A stretch of 64,000 nt of DNA, from NCBI GenBank assembly GCA_913064775.1, contig CAJYAD010000006.1, forward strand, positions 1 through 64,000. Reading direction: 5' to 3'. The notes under the pieces were generated by a model, which searched no databases, was not told where the DNA came from, and was given only the letters and a program-made list of their open reading frames with translations. The DNA comes from an uncultured Albidovulum sp. Lineage in GTDB: Bacteria; Pseudomonadota; Alphaproteobacteria; Rhodobacterales; Rhodobacteraceae. This document shows positions 26,362 through 35,676 of this stretch, one piece after another. The translations under genes were made by a program, and so were the position numbers. Positions within the stretch are counted from its first letter, which is position 1; each line of letters starts with the position of its first letter.

Positions 26362-27096
26362 ATGCACGCAGAAGACCTGACCATCGTCACCGAGGACGGC
26401 ACCGCCCCCGCGCGGATCTTCGGCGAAGAGGGCTGCCCCGGGGTTCTGCTCTACATGGATATCTTCGGCCCGCGCCCGGCGCTTTGGGCGATGGCCGAGC
26501 GCATCGCAAGCTGGGGCTACCGGGTGCTGGTGCCGGATCTGTTCTACCGCGTGGGCAATTACGGGCCGTTCGACGCGGCCACCGCCTTTGACGACGACAA
26601 TACCCGCGCAGAGCTGTTGCGCCTGCGCGATGCGACCCCCCAGGAGATGACCGCCCGCGACACCGGCGCCTTCATCGATGCCTTGGTGGCGCATGGCGGC
26701 ATCGGCCCGGTGGGGGTGGTGGGCTATTGCATGGGCGGCGCGCGGGCGCTGACCGCCGCCATCGCGGCCCCGGTGCGCGTCGCCGTCGCCGCCAGCTTTC
26801 ATGGCGGCGGGCTGGCCAGCGACGCCCCCGACAGCCCGCATCTGAGCGCCGCGAAGATGAAGGCCTTCATCTATGTCGGCTCGGCCGGGGTGGACCGCGG
26901 CTTCCCGCCCGAGCAATCGGCGCTTCTGGCCCGCACCCTGCGCGAGGCCGGCGTCGACCACATGATCGAGAATTTCCCCGGCATGGACCATGGCTGGTGC
27001 GTGTCCGACCACGGGGTCTACAACGCCGCCGGGGCCGAGCGTCACTGGCGCAGGCTGCAACAGATTTTCGCGGAACGGTTGCAACCCACTGGCTGA
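26362..27096 (+). CDS. Dienelactone hydrolase family protein
   Basis: A 244-residue alpha/beta hydrolase without signal peptide. The nucleophile motif is GYCMGGAR, with Cys in the nucleophile place as in dienelactone hydrolases, and the late histidine lies in MDHGWCV. The N-terminal part (GCPGVLLYMDIFGPRPAL) matches the family. It hydrolyses an ester or lactone; the natural substrate is not known. It follows the acyl-CoA ligase gene by about 110 bases and may share its transcript. Confidence 0.85.
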   Translation: MHAEDLTIVTEDGTAPARIFGEEGCPGVLLYMDIFGPRPALWAMAERIASWGYRVLVPDLFYRVGNYGPFDAATAFDDDNTRAELLRLRDATPQEMTARDTGAFIDALVAHGGIGPVGVVGYCMGGARALTAAIAAPVRVAVAASFHGGGLASDAPDSPHLSAAKMKAFIYVGSAGVDRGFPPEQSALLARTLREAGVDHMIENFPGMDHGWCVSDHGVYNAAGAERHWRRLQQIFAERLQPTG

Positions 27097-27153
27097 TCCG
27101 ATTCTATTCGGATATGATGCTGTTTGTGGGGGCGCAGACCGGGAGGTCGGCCT

Positions 27154-27537
27154 ATGGGACAAACAACGTTCGGAAGGATTGGCCTCGGCGCGCTTTGTGC
27201 GGCGACGATCCTGCTTGTGCGCGGCGATATCGCGCTGGCGGCGCTTGCGGTGCTTTCGGTGCTGGTGCTGCGGGTCTTCGTCCTGATCGCCGATGTGTTC
27301 TGGATCAGCTTCACCGGCAAGCCGCTGGTCCGTGCCCGGCCCCTCAATACCGAGAAAACCGCAATGGATGCCGCGCCCCCCATCGGCCCCTTCGCGCGGC
27401 TCTCCAGCCTGCCGATGCCGCTGCGCCGTCGAGAGGCGCCGCGGGTGTCACTGTTCGCCAAACCCACGGCAGAGCCCGAACCGCCCCACCCGAGCCGGCG
27501 CCTCGAGGCGCTCAAGGCGCGATTGGGGTTTCAGTAG
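27154..27537 (+). CDS. Hypothetical small membrane protein
   Basis: A 127-residue protein. The start at 27154 is supported by GGGAGG 7 bases upstream. Two hydrophobic segments near residues 8-25 and 30-55 (IALAALAVLSVLVLRVFVLIADVFWISF) are followed by a basic, Pro-rich cytoplasmic tail ending RLEALKARLGFQ. I do not recognise the family. It is monocistronic or at the end of the preceding transcript and converges with the 5'-nucleotidase gene. Confidence 0.6.
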   Translation: MGQTTFGRIGLGALCAATILLVRGDIALAALAVLSVLVLRVFVLIADVFWISFTGKPLVRARPLNTEKTAMDAAPPIGPFARLSSLPMPLRRREAPRVSLFAKPTAEPEPPHPSRRLEALKARLGFQ

Positions 27538-27600
27538 GCCCGCCGCGTCCCCAGATCCGCCTTCGCCGGACGGCCCGCTGCCGCCCGGCGCGCGCCGCGG

Positions 27601-29130
27601 TCAATCGCCCAGCTTCAAGATCCGCCCGTCGGTATGGATATTCACCGTCTTGAGTGCGCGGATATAGGCGATCACGTCATTGGCCATCAGCGGACCGTTG
27701 CCCTTGTCGACGATCACCCGACCACCGCCGAGGGCCGCATAGCCATCGCCGCCCGCCAGAATGTAATCGTTGGTGGCCAGGGTATAGATCCGGTCGGGAT
27801 CCAGCGGCTGGCCTGCCACCTCTACCTTGGTGACACGTTTCATCGGCGGCGCGCTGGGATCCCACACCACCCGCATCCCGGCGATCTGCGGAAACCGACC
27901 GGCGCCCTTGCTGGCCTGGCTGAAGCCGTTTTCCAGCGCCGCCAGGATCTGGCGCCCCGGCAGTTCCGTCACCACCGTCTTGTTGCCAAAGGGCAGCTCG
28001 GTCAGGATGTCCTTGCGGGTCAGAAGGGTGCCCGCCTCATAGATCCGGTCGCCGCGAATGCCGCCGCCGTTCAGCAGCACTACCTGCGCGCCGCTGCGCA
28101 TCTTCAACGCCTCGGCGATCAGATCCCCCATCGCGCTTTCCTGACTGCGCACCACGTTGCGCCGCGAATCGAGCATCCCCTCGGTCGTGCCGATCGGCTG
28201 GCCCAGCGTCTTGTCCAGCTCCTGCCGGAACTTCACCACCAGCGCCTCCGAGGCCGGGTCGGGCGTCACATCGGCGGTGTCGATCCAGCGAAAATCCGGG
28301 GTCCAGCGGATCCGGCGCTTGCCGTCCTTCTCGGTCACCTCGATGGTCAGATCCAGCGGCTGCAGGAAGCGCGCGTCGATCGAGGTTTCGACATAGGCGG
28401 TGATGCCGTCGTAGAAGGTGGCGTTCAGATGGTCGTCGCCCGACAGCACCACATCGAAGGCGTGGCTGGCGATCAGGGCGCGGTCGTTGGCTTGATCGGT
28501 CTGGACCACGCCGATCACCAGATCCGCGCCCTGCTTGCGTGCGGCCCGGGCGGCGGCAATGCCGGTCTTCACCGTGGGCGCGAAAACCAGATCGCCGGTG
28601 TCCGAGACCTCGGGCGAGGTATCTTGCGCCACCGGGATCAGCGCCACTTTCAGCCCCTGGATCGTCTTCCACATCACCCCGCCAAGGCCCGGCAGCGGCG
28701 TGCCCCCGGGCTGGGCGATGTTGATCGCGGCCCATGGGTAGGCAGAGGCCGCCATCTTGGCGCGGAAATTCGCCGGTCCGAAGTCGAATTCGTGATTTCC
28801 CGGCACCGCCAGATCGAAGGGCACCAGATTCGTCAGATCGACCGTGTTCTGCCCATGGTCTATCCCCGACAGCAGCGAGGGCGACAGCATATCGCCATCG
28901 AAGACATAGAGCACGTTCGGATGCGCCGCCCGTTCGGCCCGCGCCACGGCGTTGAGCCGGGCAAAACCGCCGCGATGGCCGTCGCCGTCGAAATTGTAGA
29001 TGTCGCCGACGCCCAGCAAGGTCAGCTTGACCGTTTCAGCCGCCGCCGCGGCGGTGGGGCCAAGCGAGAGGCCAAGCGAGAGGGCGGCGCCCCAGGTCAG
29101 GGTGGCGAGTCGGCGTGTCGCTTGGATCAT
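27601..29130 (-). CDS. Periplasmic 5'-nucleotidase / UshA-type metallophosphoesterase
   Basis: A 509-residue secreted enzyme with a signal peptide at residues 1-32 (LATLTWGAALSLGLSL...AAAAAE). The metallophosphoesterase domain shows GVGDIYNFDGD, VFDGDMLSPSLLSG, VPGNHEFDFGP and SGDDHLN; metal ligands are the Asp, Asn and His residues in these motifs. The first motif reads GVGD rather than LHTNDxH, a variation. The C-terminal nucleotidase domain contains LNGGGIRGD and ATNDYILAGGDGY. It should dephosphorylate nucleotides outside the cytoplasm to recover nucleosides and phosphate. Confidence 0.88.
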   Translation of the reverse strand: MIQATRRLATLTWGAALSLGLSLGPTAAAAAETVKLTLLGVGDIYNFDGDGHRGGFARLNAVARAERAAHPNVLYVFDGDMLSPSLLSGIDHGQNTVDLTNLVPFDLAVPGNHEFDFGPANFRAKMAASAYPWAAINIAQPGGTPLPGLGGVMWKTIQGLKVALIPVAQDTSPEVSDTGDLVFAPTVKTGIAAARAARKQGADLVIGVVQTDQANDRALIASHAFDVVLSGDDHLNATFYDGITAYVETSIDARFLQPLDLTIEVTEKDGKRRIRWTPDFRWIDTADVTPDPASEALVVKFRQELDKTLGQPIGTTEGMLDSRRNVVRSQESAMGDLIAEALKMRSGAQVVLLNGGGIRGDRIYEAGTLLTRKDILTELPFGNKTVVTELPGRQILAALENGFSQASKGAGRFPQIAGMRVVWDPSAPPMKRVTKVEVAGQPLDPDRIYTLATNDYILAGGDGYAALGGGRVIVDKGNGPLMANDVIAYIRALKTVNIHTDGRILKLGD

Positions 29131-29509
29131 GTCGGTGCTCCGCTTGGGGGGACGGCGGGCGGCACAGCCGCGCGCGGGGGCCATACTTCTGCATAGCGGG
29201 CCAGCAGGGTGCGGCAAGGAAATTTTCACATCGACGTGATCGGCGCGCAGGAAATCGGGCACCGGTCGCCGTCATTTGCCCGCGAACTGGCAGTGGGGCG
29301 AATCGCATCGCGCCGGCGGCGATCCCGGCGGATGGCGGAAACTGACATCTCATCACCATTCGCTCAGGCGGTCTCGGGCGGCACGGTGCTGCGCGGCGAA
29401 ACCCCCGTGAGGCTTGAAACATTTCCAAAGTTCGCGCCGCCAGATCGCGGCGAGCGCCTTGTCGCATGGGCTGTTTCCGTCGCGTCACACGGGGTGCGAA
29501 GGCAGTGTC

Positions 29510-29525
29510 GCGACTGATCAGTCGC
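29510..29525. promoter_or_regulatory. Palindrome resembling a RegA/PrrA site upstream of cyoA
   Basis: GCGACTGATCAGTCGC is a perfect 16-base palindrome about 145 bases before the cyoA start. Half sites GCGAC and GTCGC match the known GCGNC-Nx-GNCGC pattern of RegA/PrrA-type redox regulators of Rhodobacteraceae. RegA control of terminal oxidases is established in relatives; control here is inference. Confidence 0.5.
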
Positions 29526-29585
29526 ATGCCGCTCGGCGACAAGTCACTTCCTCTACACATAATTTTGAACAAGATCCGCCCCCCT

Positions 29586-29597
29586 GCGACATGTCGT
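29586..29597. promoter_or_regulatory. Second GCGAC/GTCG palindrome upstream of cyoA
   Basis: GCGACATGTCGT contains the 10-base palindrome CGACATGTCG, 72 bases before the cyoA start. The half sites are as in the palindrome at 29510 but with a 2-base gap. Further single GTCGC boxes lie at 29459 and 29521. Possible operator. Confidence 0.4.
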
Positions 29598-29668
29598 AGC
29601 CTTGCGAAGCCGGACCCCCTACACCTTTAAGGGGCAAACTTTTTGCAGGATTGATGGAGGGACGCGAA

Positions 29669-30667
29669 ATGCGCTTGGGACAGGGACGAACCCCATGGCT
29701 GCCGCCAACGGCCCGGCGGATCGTTCGCCGCGTTGGCGTGCCGGCACTTTTGGTAGCACCGATGCTGCTTTCCGGCTGTGTCGTGCATGATTTCGGATTT
29801 TCGGATCCGCAGGGGCCGGTCGCGGCCAACCAATGGGGCCATTTCTGGCAGGTGACCTGGATCTCGATGATCGTGGTGTTGCCCGTGATCGTGGGGGTGC
29901 CGTGGCTTGCCTGGCACTATCGCTATTCGAACAAGAAGGCGACCTACAGGCCGCATTGGGACTTCGACCACCTGCTTGAATGGGCGATGTGGCTGATTCC
30001 TGCGGTGATCGTGCTGGCGCTGTCGACGCTGCTGTGGATCGACACCCACAAGCTGGATCCCTACCGCGCGATCGCGTCCGACAAGGCGCCGCTGCGGGTG
30101 CAGGTCGTCGGCCTCGACTGGAAATGGCTGTTCATCTATCCCGACTATCACGTCGCGACGGTGGGCGAGATGGTGTTCCCGCAAGACCGTCCGGTCAGCA
30201 TGCAGTTGACCTCGGACACGGTGATGCAAAGCTTCACCATTCCGGCGCTGGTGGGGCAGATCTACACCATGCCCGCGATGGTGACCAAGCTGAACATGGC
30301 GGCCTACAAGGTCGGCAGCTTCGACGGCATGAACACCCAGTACAACGGCGAAGGCTTCCACGATCAGCATTTCGTCGCCAAGGCGGTATCGCCCGACGAC
30401 TTCAAGGCCTGGATGAAGAAGGTGCAGGCCGATGGCGTGGCGCTGAATCCGATGGCCTACAAGCGGCTGGCGATCAGCTCGACGCCCAAGCAGGTGCGGG
30501 CAACCTTCGGCAACAACGCGATGCCCGATGGCGTGACCTGGTTCAACAACGTCGCGCCGGGGTTCTTTATGAATATCGTCGACCGCTACATGAAGCCGGT
30601 CCCGCAACACGAACAACCCGGCTCGGTCCAGTACAACGCCCAGATGGGCAACGCCAAGACCGAGTAG
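29669..30667 (+). CDS. cyoA: Ubiquinol oxidase (bo3 type) subunit II
   Basis: A 332-residue lipoprotein-type subunit. The start at 29669 is favoured by GGAGGG 6-7 bases upstream over two earlier start codons. A signal with the lipobox LLSGC is followed by two membrane helices and a cupredoxin-like periplasmic domain (VQVVGLDWKWLFIYPDYHVATVG). The CuA ligands of cytochrome c oxidases are absent, as expected for a quinol oxidase. CyoA-typical TYRPHWDFDHLLEW and NEGFHDQHF-like sequences are present. It is first in cyoABCD. Confidence 0.95.
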   Translation: MRLGQGRTPWLPPTARRIVRRVGVPALLVAPMLLSGCVVHDFGFSDPQGPVAANQWGHFWQVTWISMIVVLPVIVGVPWLAWHYRYSNKKATYRPHWDFDHLLEWAMWLIPAVIVLALSTLLWIDTHKLDPYRAIASDKAPLRVQVVGLDWKWLFIYPDYHVATVGEMVFPQDRPVSMQLTSDTVMQSFTIPALVGQIYTMPAMVTKLNMAAYKVGSFDGMNTQYNGEGFHDQHFVAKAVSPDDFKAWMKKVQADGVALNPMAYKRLAISSTPKQVRATFGNNAMPDGVTWFNNVAPGFFMNIVDRYMKPVPQHEQPGSVQYNAQMGNAKTE

Positions 30668-30682
30668 GATGGCAGGATAAGC

Positions 30683-32779
30683 ATGGAACACACATCATTT
30701 CTCTTCGGGCGTCTGACCCTTGACGCCATCGACCCGCTGAAGGTTTTCCTTCATCCGGTCAGCACCAACCTGATCATCCTCTCGGGCGCCGCCTGGGCGG
30801 TCGTGCTGGGCGGGATCTTCGTCTTCGCATTGCTGACCTACATGGGCTGGTGGAAGCCGCTGTGGGACAATTGGTTCCGCTCGATCGACCACAAGAAGAT
30901 CGGCATCATGTATATCGTGCTGGCCTTCATCATGCTGGTACGCGGCGTGATCGAGGGCGTTCTGATGCGCGCCCAGCAGGCCGACGGGCTGCACGGCGGC
31001 TTCCTGAGCGCCGACCACTACGCGCAGCTCTTCTCGACCCACGGCACGATCATGATCTTCTTCATGCTGATGCCGTTCCTGACCGGCCTGATGAACGTGG
31101 CGGTGCCGCTGCAGATCGGGGCGCGCGACGTGTCCTTCCCGATGCTGAACTCGGTCTCGCTGGGTCTGACGATCGCGGGCGCCGTGCTGGTCATGGTGTC
31201 GCTGGTCTTCGGCGACTTCTCGACCGGTGGCTGGACTGCCTATCCGCCCTATACCGGGGTCAGTTTCCAGCCCGGACCGGGGCCTGACTACTGGCTGTGG
31301 TCGGTCACGCTGACGGGTCTTGGCGCGACGCTGACGGGGATGAACTTCGTCGTCACGATCTACAAGGAACGTGCCCCGGGCATGACCTTCTTCCGCATGC
31401 CGATGTTCACCTGGACGGCGCTGTGCACCGCGATCCTGATGGTCTTCGCGATGCCGCCGCTGACGGTGGCCTCGGTCATGCTGGTGCTGGACCGCTACGC
31501 CGGGTTCCACTTCTTCACCAACGCCCTCGGCGGCAACATGATGAACTACGCCAACCTGTTCTGGCTGTTCGGTCACCCCGAGGTCTACATCCTCATCCTG
31601 CCGGCCTTCGGCGTCTATTCGGAAGTGACCGCCACCTTCTCGGGCAAGCGCCTTTACGGCTACGGCTCGCTGGTGGTCGCGACGATGGCGATCGCGGTGC
31701 TGTCGTTCACCGTGTGGCTGCACCACTTCTTCACCATGGGCCAGGATGCCAACGTCAACGCGATCTTCGGTATCGCGACGATGCTGATCGGGATTCCAAC
31801 CGGGGTGAAGATCTACGACTGGATGGCCACGATGTATCGCGGCCGGGTGCGGTTCACCGTGCCGATGCTCTACACCACGAACTTCATGGTGCTGTTCGTG
31901 CTGGGCGGCCTGTCGGGGATCATCCTGGCGAACCCGTCGATCGACTTCCAGGTTCACAACACCCTGTTCCTGGTGGCGCACTTCCACAACGTGCTGATCC
32001 CGGGCGTGTTCTTCGGGATGCTGGCCGGCTACACCTACTGGTTCCCCAAGATGTTCGGCTTCCGGCTGAACGATACCTGGGGCTACATCTCCTGCTGGTG
32101 CTGGTCGATCGGCTTCGGGCTGACCTTCTTCCCGCTCTATGTGGTGGGCCTGATGGGCATGACCCGGCGGACCGTGTCGTTCACCAACCCGGCGTTTGAG
32201 CCGTGGATGCTGCTCTCGGGTCTGGGCGCGGCGGTGCTGAGCTTTGCGCTGTTCGCGCTGTGCGTGCAGCTTTACGTCTCGATCCGCGACCGCGAAACGA
32301 CCCGCGACATCGGTGGCGATCCCTGGGGCGCGCGTACGCTGGAATGGGCCACGCCCTCGCCGGCACCGCACTACAACTTCCCGGCGATCCCGCACATCAA
32401 CGCGCGTGAAGCCTTTGCCGTGGCGAAGGAAGCGGGCGCCGGTTACCAGGCCCCGAAAACCTATTCCGACATCCATCTGCCCGGCGACACGATGATGGGC
32501 GTGGTGATGGCGGTGTTCGGCTCGGGCTTCGGTTTCGGCATGGTGTGGCACATCTGGTGGATGGCGCTGGCCAGCTTCGCGATCATGGCGCTGTCGTTCA
32601 TCGGGCGCGCCATCCGTGGCGACCGGCATCCGCACACGGTGCCTGCCGCAGAAATTCAGGCCGAGCATGAGGCCTGGCTGGAAAAGGTCCGCGCGATCAC
32701 CCCGGTGACGCGTGATCTGGAACTCAAGCAAGCGAACCTCGGCGTTGCGGCGCACGAGTACATGGAGGCGGCCCAATGA
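30683..32779 (+). CDS. cyoB: Ubiquinol oxidase (bo3 type) subunit I
   Basis: A 698-residue haem-copper oxidase subunit that oxidises quinol and reduces O2 while pumping protons. Key residues: WFRSIDHKKIGIMY near the N-terminus, the low-spin haem His in STHGTIMIFF, CuB and cross-link motifs in FWLFGHPEVYILILP, the K-channel region, the CuB histidines in VWLHHFFTMG, and the haem ligands in VAHFHNVLIPG. The N-terminal and C-terminal extra helices typical of CyoB are present. The start lies 15 bases after cyoA. Confidence 0.97.
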   Translation: MEHTSFLFGRLTLDAIDPLKVFLHPVSTNLIILSGAAWAVVLGGIFVFALLTYMGWWKPLWDNWFRSIDHKKIGIMYIVLAFIMLVRGVIEGVLMRAQQADGLHGGFLSADHYAQLFSTHGTIMIFFMLMPFLTGLMNVAVPLQIGARDVSFPMLNSVSLGLTIAGAVLVMVSLVFGDFSTGGWTAYPPYTGVSFQPGPGPDYWLWSVTLTGLGATLTGMNFVVTIYKERAPGMTFFRMPMFTWTALCTAILMVFAMPPLTVASVMLVLDRYAGFHFFTNALGGNMMNYANLFWLFGHPEVYILILPAFGVYSEVTATFSGKRLYGYGSLVVATMAIAVLSFTVWLHHFFTMGQDANVNAIFGIATMLIGIPTGVKIYDWMATMYRGRVRFTVPMLYTTNFMVLFVLGGLSGIILANPSIDFQVHNTLFLVAHFHNVLIPGVFFGMLAGYTYWFPKMFGFRLNDTWGYISCWCWSIGFGLTFFPLYVVGLMGMTRRTVSFTNPAFEPWMLLSGLGAAVLSFALFALCVQLYVSIRDRETTRDIGGDPWGARTLEWATPSPAPHYNFPAIPHINAREAFAVAKEAGAGYQAPKTYSDIHLPGDTMMGVVMAVFGSGFGFGMVWHIWWMALASFAIMALSFIGRAIRGDRHPHTVPAAEIQAEHEAWLEKVRAITPVTRDLELKQANLGVAAHEYMEAAQ

Positions 32780-33414
32780 GCAGCGCAACCGACGCCACCT
32801 ACCAGGCCCCGGGCATTGCCTATGGGGCCGCCGAGGGGCACCACCACGACCGGGCAGCCACCCAGCTTTCGGGCTTCTGGCTGTTCATGATGAGCGACCT
32901 CATCCTGTTCGGATGTTTCTTCGCGACCTACGGCACCATGCTCGGCAAGCCTTCGCTTGCCGGCGGGCCGGGGCCGAAGGACGTGTTCGAGATGTCGGGT
33001 GTGGTGATCGAGACGGCGGCACTGCTGCTGTCGACCTTCACCTTCGGGCTTGCCTCGATCGCGATCAAGTACGACCGCCCGAAGCGCGAGATCCTGACCT
33101 GGCTGATCGTCACGCTGCTGCTGGGTGCGACTTTCCTCGGCTTCGAGCTGAAGGAATTCATCACCATGTTCCACGACGGCGCCGTGCCGCAGCGCTCGGG
33201 TTTCCTGTCGGCCTTCTTCGGGCTGGTGCCGTTGCACGGGATCCACGTGACCAGCGGCTCTATCTGGCTGCTGATCATGATTATCACGATCGCCAAGAAC
33301 GGTGTCGATGACCTGACCAAGTCGCGCCTGGCGCGCCTGGCGCTGTTTTGGCACTTCCTCGACCTGATCTGGGTCGGGATCTTCTCTGTCGTCTACCTCG
33401 GAGGGCTTGCGTAA
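32776..33414 (+). CDS. cyoC: Ubiquinol oxidase (bo3 type) subunit III
   Basis: A 212-residue membrane protein with five helices, of the CyoC/CoxC family. It begins after a His-rich N-terminus (EGHHHDRAATQLSGFWLFMMSDLILFGCFFATYGTM). The glutamate-containing helix LGFELKEF is conserved. It overlaps cyoB by 4 bases and cyoD by 1 base. Confidence 0.96.
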   Translation: MSSATDATYQAPGIAYGAAEGHHHDRAATQLSGFWLFMMSDLILFGCFFATYGTMLGKPSLAGGPGPKDVFEMSGVVIETAALLLSTFTFGLASIAIKYDRPKREILTWLIVTLLLGATFLGFELKEFITMFHDGAVPQRSGFLSAFFGLVPLHGIHVTSGSIWLLIMIITIAKNGVDDLTKSRLARLALFWHFLDLIWVGIFSVVYLGGLA

Positions 33415-33764
33415 TGTCGACCCCTAAGAACCTGAGCAAAGAAGAAGCCTACAAGCACGACCTCAAGGGCTATGTCACCGGCCTGGGGCTGGCGCTGGTG
33501 CTGACGGTGATCCCGTTCAGCGCGGTGATCTTCGGCATGTCGACCGGGGCCGCGCTGTGGCTGATCGCGGTTCTGGGCCTGATCCAGATCGTGGTGCATG
33601 TGCGCTACTTCCTGCACGTCGACCTGAGCCCCGAGCGGCGCGAAGACCTGCATCTGCTGCTGTTCTCGGGCCTTTTGCTGTTCATCATGGCAGCGGGCAC
33701 GATCTGGGTGGTTCTGAACATGAACTACCGGATGATGCCGGGGATGCACATGATCGGCATGTGA
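33414..33764 (+). CDS. cyoD: Ubiquinol oxidase (bo3 type) subunit IV
   Basis: A 116-residue protein with three helices and the CyoD pattern LKGYVTGLGLALVLTVIPF and VHVRYFLHVDLSPERRED. The ATG at 33414 shares a base with the cyoC stop (TAATG). It ends the operon and is followed by a strong intrinsic terminator. No cyoE (haem O synthase) lies downstream, so haem O must be made by a gene elsewhere. Confidence 0.95.
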   Translation: MSTPKNLSKEEAYKHDLKGYVTGLGLALVLTVIPFSAVIFGMSTGAALWLIAVLGLIQIVVHVRYFLHVDLSPERREDLHLLLFSGLLLFIMAAGTIWVVLNMNYRMMPGMHMIGM

Positions 33765-33789
33765 TCCCAGGGATCACCCGAAAAAGAAA

Positions 33790-33819
33790 GGCGGCGCAGG
33801 CATCCTGCGCCGCCTTTTT
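33790..33819 (+). terminator. Intrinsic terminator of cyoABCD
   Basis: GGCGGCGCAGG at 33790-33800 and CCTGCGCCGCC at 33804-33814 form an 11-base-pair perfect stem with a CAT loop, followed by TTTTT. AAAAAG before the stem would let it also work on the minus strand, where the capsule-export gene ends. Confidence 0.92.
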
Positions 33820-33883
33820 CATTGGCGAAAGACCATCGAGAGGGGGCTGGCATGGCGGCGGGGGCGCTGCCCCCTGCACCCCC

Positions 33884-33948
33884 GGGATATTTAGGCCAAA
33901 GAGAAAGCAAGGGGCGCTCTTCTGCTTTCTCTTTGGTCTAAATATCCC
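33884..33948. repeat. Intergenic repeat copy B (paired arms)
   Basis: Inverted repeat between convergent cyoD and the capsule-export gene. Arms at 33884-33909 and 33923-33948 are 26 bases with one mismatch, core GGGATATTTAGGCCAAAGAG, with a 13-base loop. The right arm is followed by a C/G-rich hairpin that also flanks the core in copy D. Confidence 0.85.
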
Positions 33949-33999
33949 ACGGGGGTCCGGGGGTGTGAAACCCCCGGCGCCGGCGGCAGGGCAGGGCGC

Positions 34000-35676
34000 C
34001 TAGCCCGAGACCTGTTCGCGCAGGATGGAGACCGTCATCGACACCATCAGATAGAGGCCTGCGAAGATCAGGAAGGCCACCAGCGTGTTCTCGAAGGCGC
34101 GTGGATAGGTGGGATGGTCGGCGGCCACCGGCGAGACCGACAACGACAGATAGCGCACCTGGCTGTTGGCCTGGACCCGGGCGGTCTCAAGCGCCTGCAG
34201 AGATTGCGACAGCATCATTTGCCGGGTCTGCACATCGGCCTGGGCCGAAAGCAGGTCGGATTGCACCGTGGCCAGCGACACCCCCTGAGAGGTGGGCTGG
34301 GTCATGCGATTGCGCAGGGTCCTGATGCGGGCCTCGATATTGTCGATCCGGCGCTGCAGCGGCTGCACCCGCGCCTGCGGCGGGCTGGGGTTCGACATCA
34401 GCTCCTGCATGGTCAGCCGGTCCTGGTTCAGCTGGGTGTCGAGCGCGGTGATCTGGCTGGTCAGCAGCGTCTCCTCGATGGTCGAGCTGAGCACCTTGAA
34501 CTTCTGCTGAAGGTTCACGACCTTCTTTTGCGCCGCCGCCAGCGTCTTCTCAGCATTGACGTAACTTTGCCGCGCGCCGGTCATCTGATCCTCGCGGATG
34601 CGCTGGGTCATGTGGTCGACCTGCTGCTCGGCATAGGAGATCAACGCCCGCGAGAAATCGGCGGCCTCCTGGCCCGAGGGGGCGATCACCTGCATCTTGA
34701 CCGAGCCCTCGGTCGGGTCGTAGCCGATCTTCACCATGCGCCGGTAAAGAGCGTAGGTTTCCTCGTTCGTGGTTTTGGCGGGCAGGCGCAGGATCGGGTC
34801 GATCTTGGGGCCCTGGAAGGCCCGTCTGAAGCCGTTGTCCTTGTCGAGCCGGCTCATCGCGTCGCGCGACTGCAGATATTCCTGGACGTTGATCGAATCC
34901 TGGGAATTGGCGAAGGTCGTACCGGCCACCAGCCCGCCCAACTGCCCCGCAGTGGCGGCGCCGGGCTGGGCCTTCTCGATCACGAAGGAGGAATAGGAGG
35001 CGTAAAGCGGCGTCGCCACCTTGTAGAAATAGAACCCCGCCAGGAAGGTCGGCAGCGCCACGAAGAAGGCCAGCCGAGCGCCCATCAGCACCATCCGGCG
35101 GCGGCGGCGGCGGGCGATGTCGCGCTGGATGCGCATGATGTCGCGCGCCCGCAGGCTTTCGGGGTTTTCGGTGGGGGTGTTCACCTCGGTCGAGGGCACC
35201 TGGGCGGGCTTGATCGTCGCGGGCAGCCGCTGCGGGCCCTGATCCGCGCGCGCCGGCAGGCCGGCGCCGCCCTGGCCGCCATCGCCATCCTCGGCCACGA
35301 CCAGTTCCAGAATGCTGCTGCGCTGGAACGGGTCGATGCCACGGGTGCGAAGCTGGCGCACGGCGTCGAAATCCGAGGTCACGGAGATGCCGTTGCGCTG
35401 CGCCATGCGGCGCGCCATGCGCAACTGCCGACCCGTCAGCCCTTCGCGCCGGATGCTGTCGATCGCGGTCTCGGAGGCCACCTCGCGCGGGGCCAGCACG
35501 CTGTCGGGGGCAGCGGGCCCGGCGGTGGGAAACCGCTGTTCGCCGAAGCCGTCGTCTTCGTCATCCTCGTCGGAATCCTGACGTGCGAGGCGCGTGCGGC
35601 GGGCGCCGTCGGCCATCGCGGCAAGCGGGCCGTCACGGCGGACGCGGAACTTCTTAACCTTGGGTTTCGTAGTCAT
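34000..35676 (-). CDS. Capsule polysaccharide export inner-membrane protein (KpsE/BexC-like)
   Basis: A 558-residue protein with start at MTTKPKVKKFRVRR. The first 190 residues are cytoplasmic and largely low complexity, acidic in DSDEDDEDDG. One helix near residue 200 (LVLMGARLAFFVALPTFLAGFYFY) leads into a periplasmic domain with VATPLYASYSSFVIEKAQ and a long coiled coil (about residues 360-490). A final helix near the C-terminus follows (LVAFLIFAGLYLMVSMTVSIL). This is the polysaccharide co-polymerase/KpsE layout; usual KpsE is about 380 residues, so the cytoplasmic N-terminus is an extension. It overlaps the upstream ATPase gene by 23 bases. Confidence 0.82.
   Translation of the reverse strand: MTTKPKVKKFRVRRDGPLAAMADGARRTRLARQDSDEDDEDDGFGEQRFPTAGPAAPDSVLAPREVASETAIDSIRREGLTGRQLRMARRMAQRNGISVTSDFDAVRQLRTRGIDPFQRSSILELVVAEDGDGGQGGAGLPARADQGPQRLPATIKPAQVPSTEVNTPTENPESLRARDIMRIQRDIARRRRRRMVLMGARLAFFVALPTFLAGFYFYKVATPLYASYSSFVIEKAQPGAATAGQLGGLVAGTTFANSQDSINVQEYLQSRDAMSRLDKDNGFRRAFQGPKIDPILRLPAKTTNEETYALYRRMVKIGYDPTEGSVKMQVIAPSGQEAADFSRALISYAEQQVDHMTQRIREDQMTGARQSYVNAEKTLAAAQKKVVNLQQKFKVLSSTIEETLLTSQITALDTQLNQDRLTMQELMSNPSPPQARVQPLQRRIDNIEARIRTLRNRMTQPTSQGVSLATVQSDLLSAQADVQTRQMMLSQSLQALETARVQANSQVRYLSLSVSPVAADHPTYPRAFENTLVAFLIFAGLYLMVSMTVSILREQVSG

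Larger units (their letters stand above)
29131..29668. other. Divergent regulatory region upstream of cyoABCD
   Basis: A gap of about 540 bases between the 5'-nucleotidase start and cyoA. No gene is convincing. It is unusually rich in GCGAC/GTCGC boxes near 29459-29600, two of which form palindromes entered separately. It probably carries the promoters of both flanking transcripts. Confidence 0.6.

Noticed and set aside
30695-32788. Very long minus-strand open frame opposite cyoB
   Set aside because: The translation is extremely rich in His, Arg and Gln with no motif, and cyoB on the plus strand is certain.
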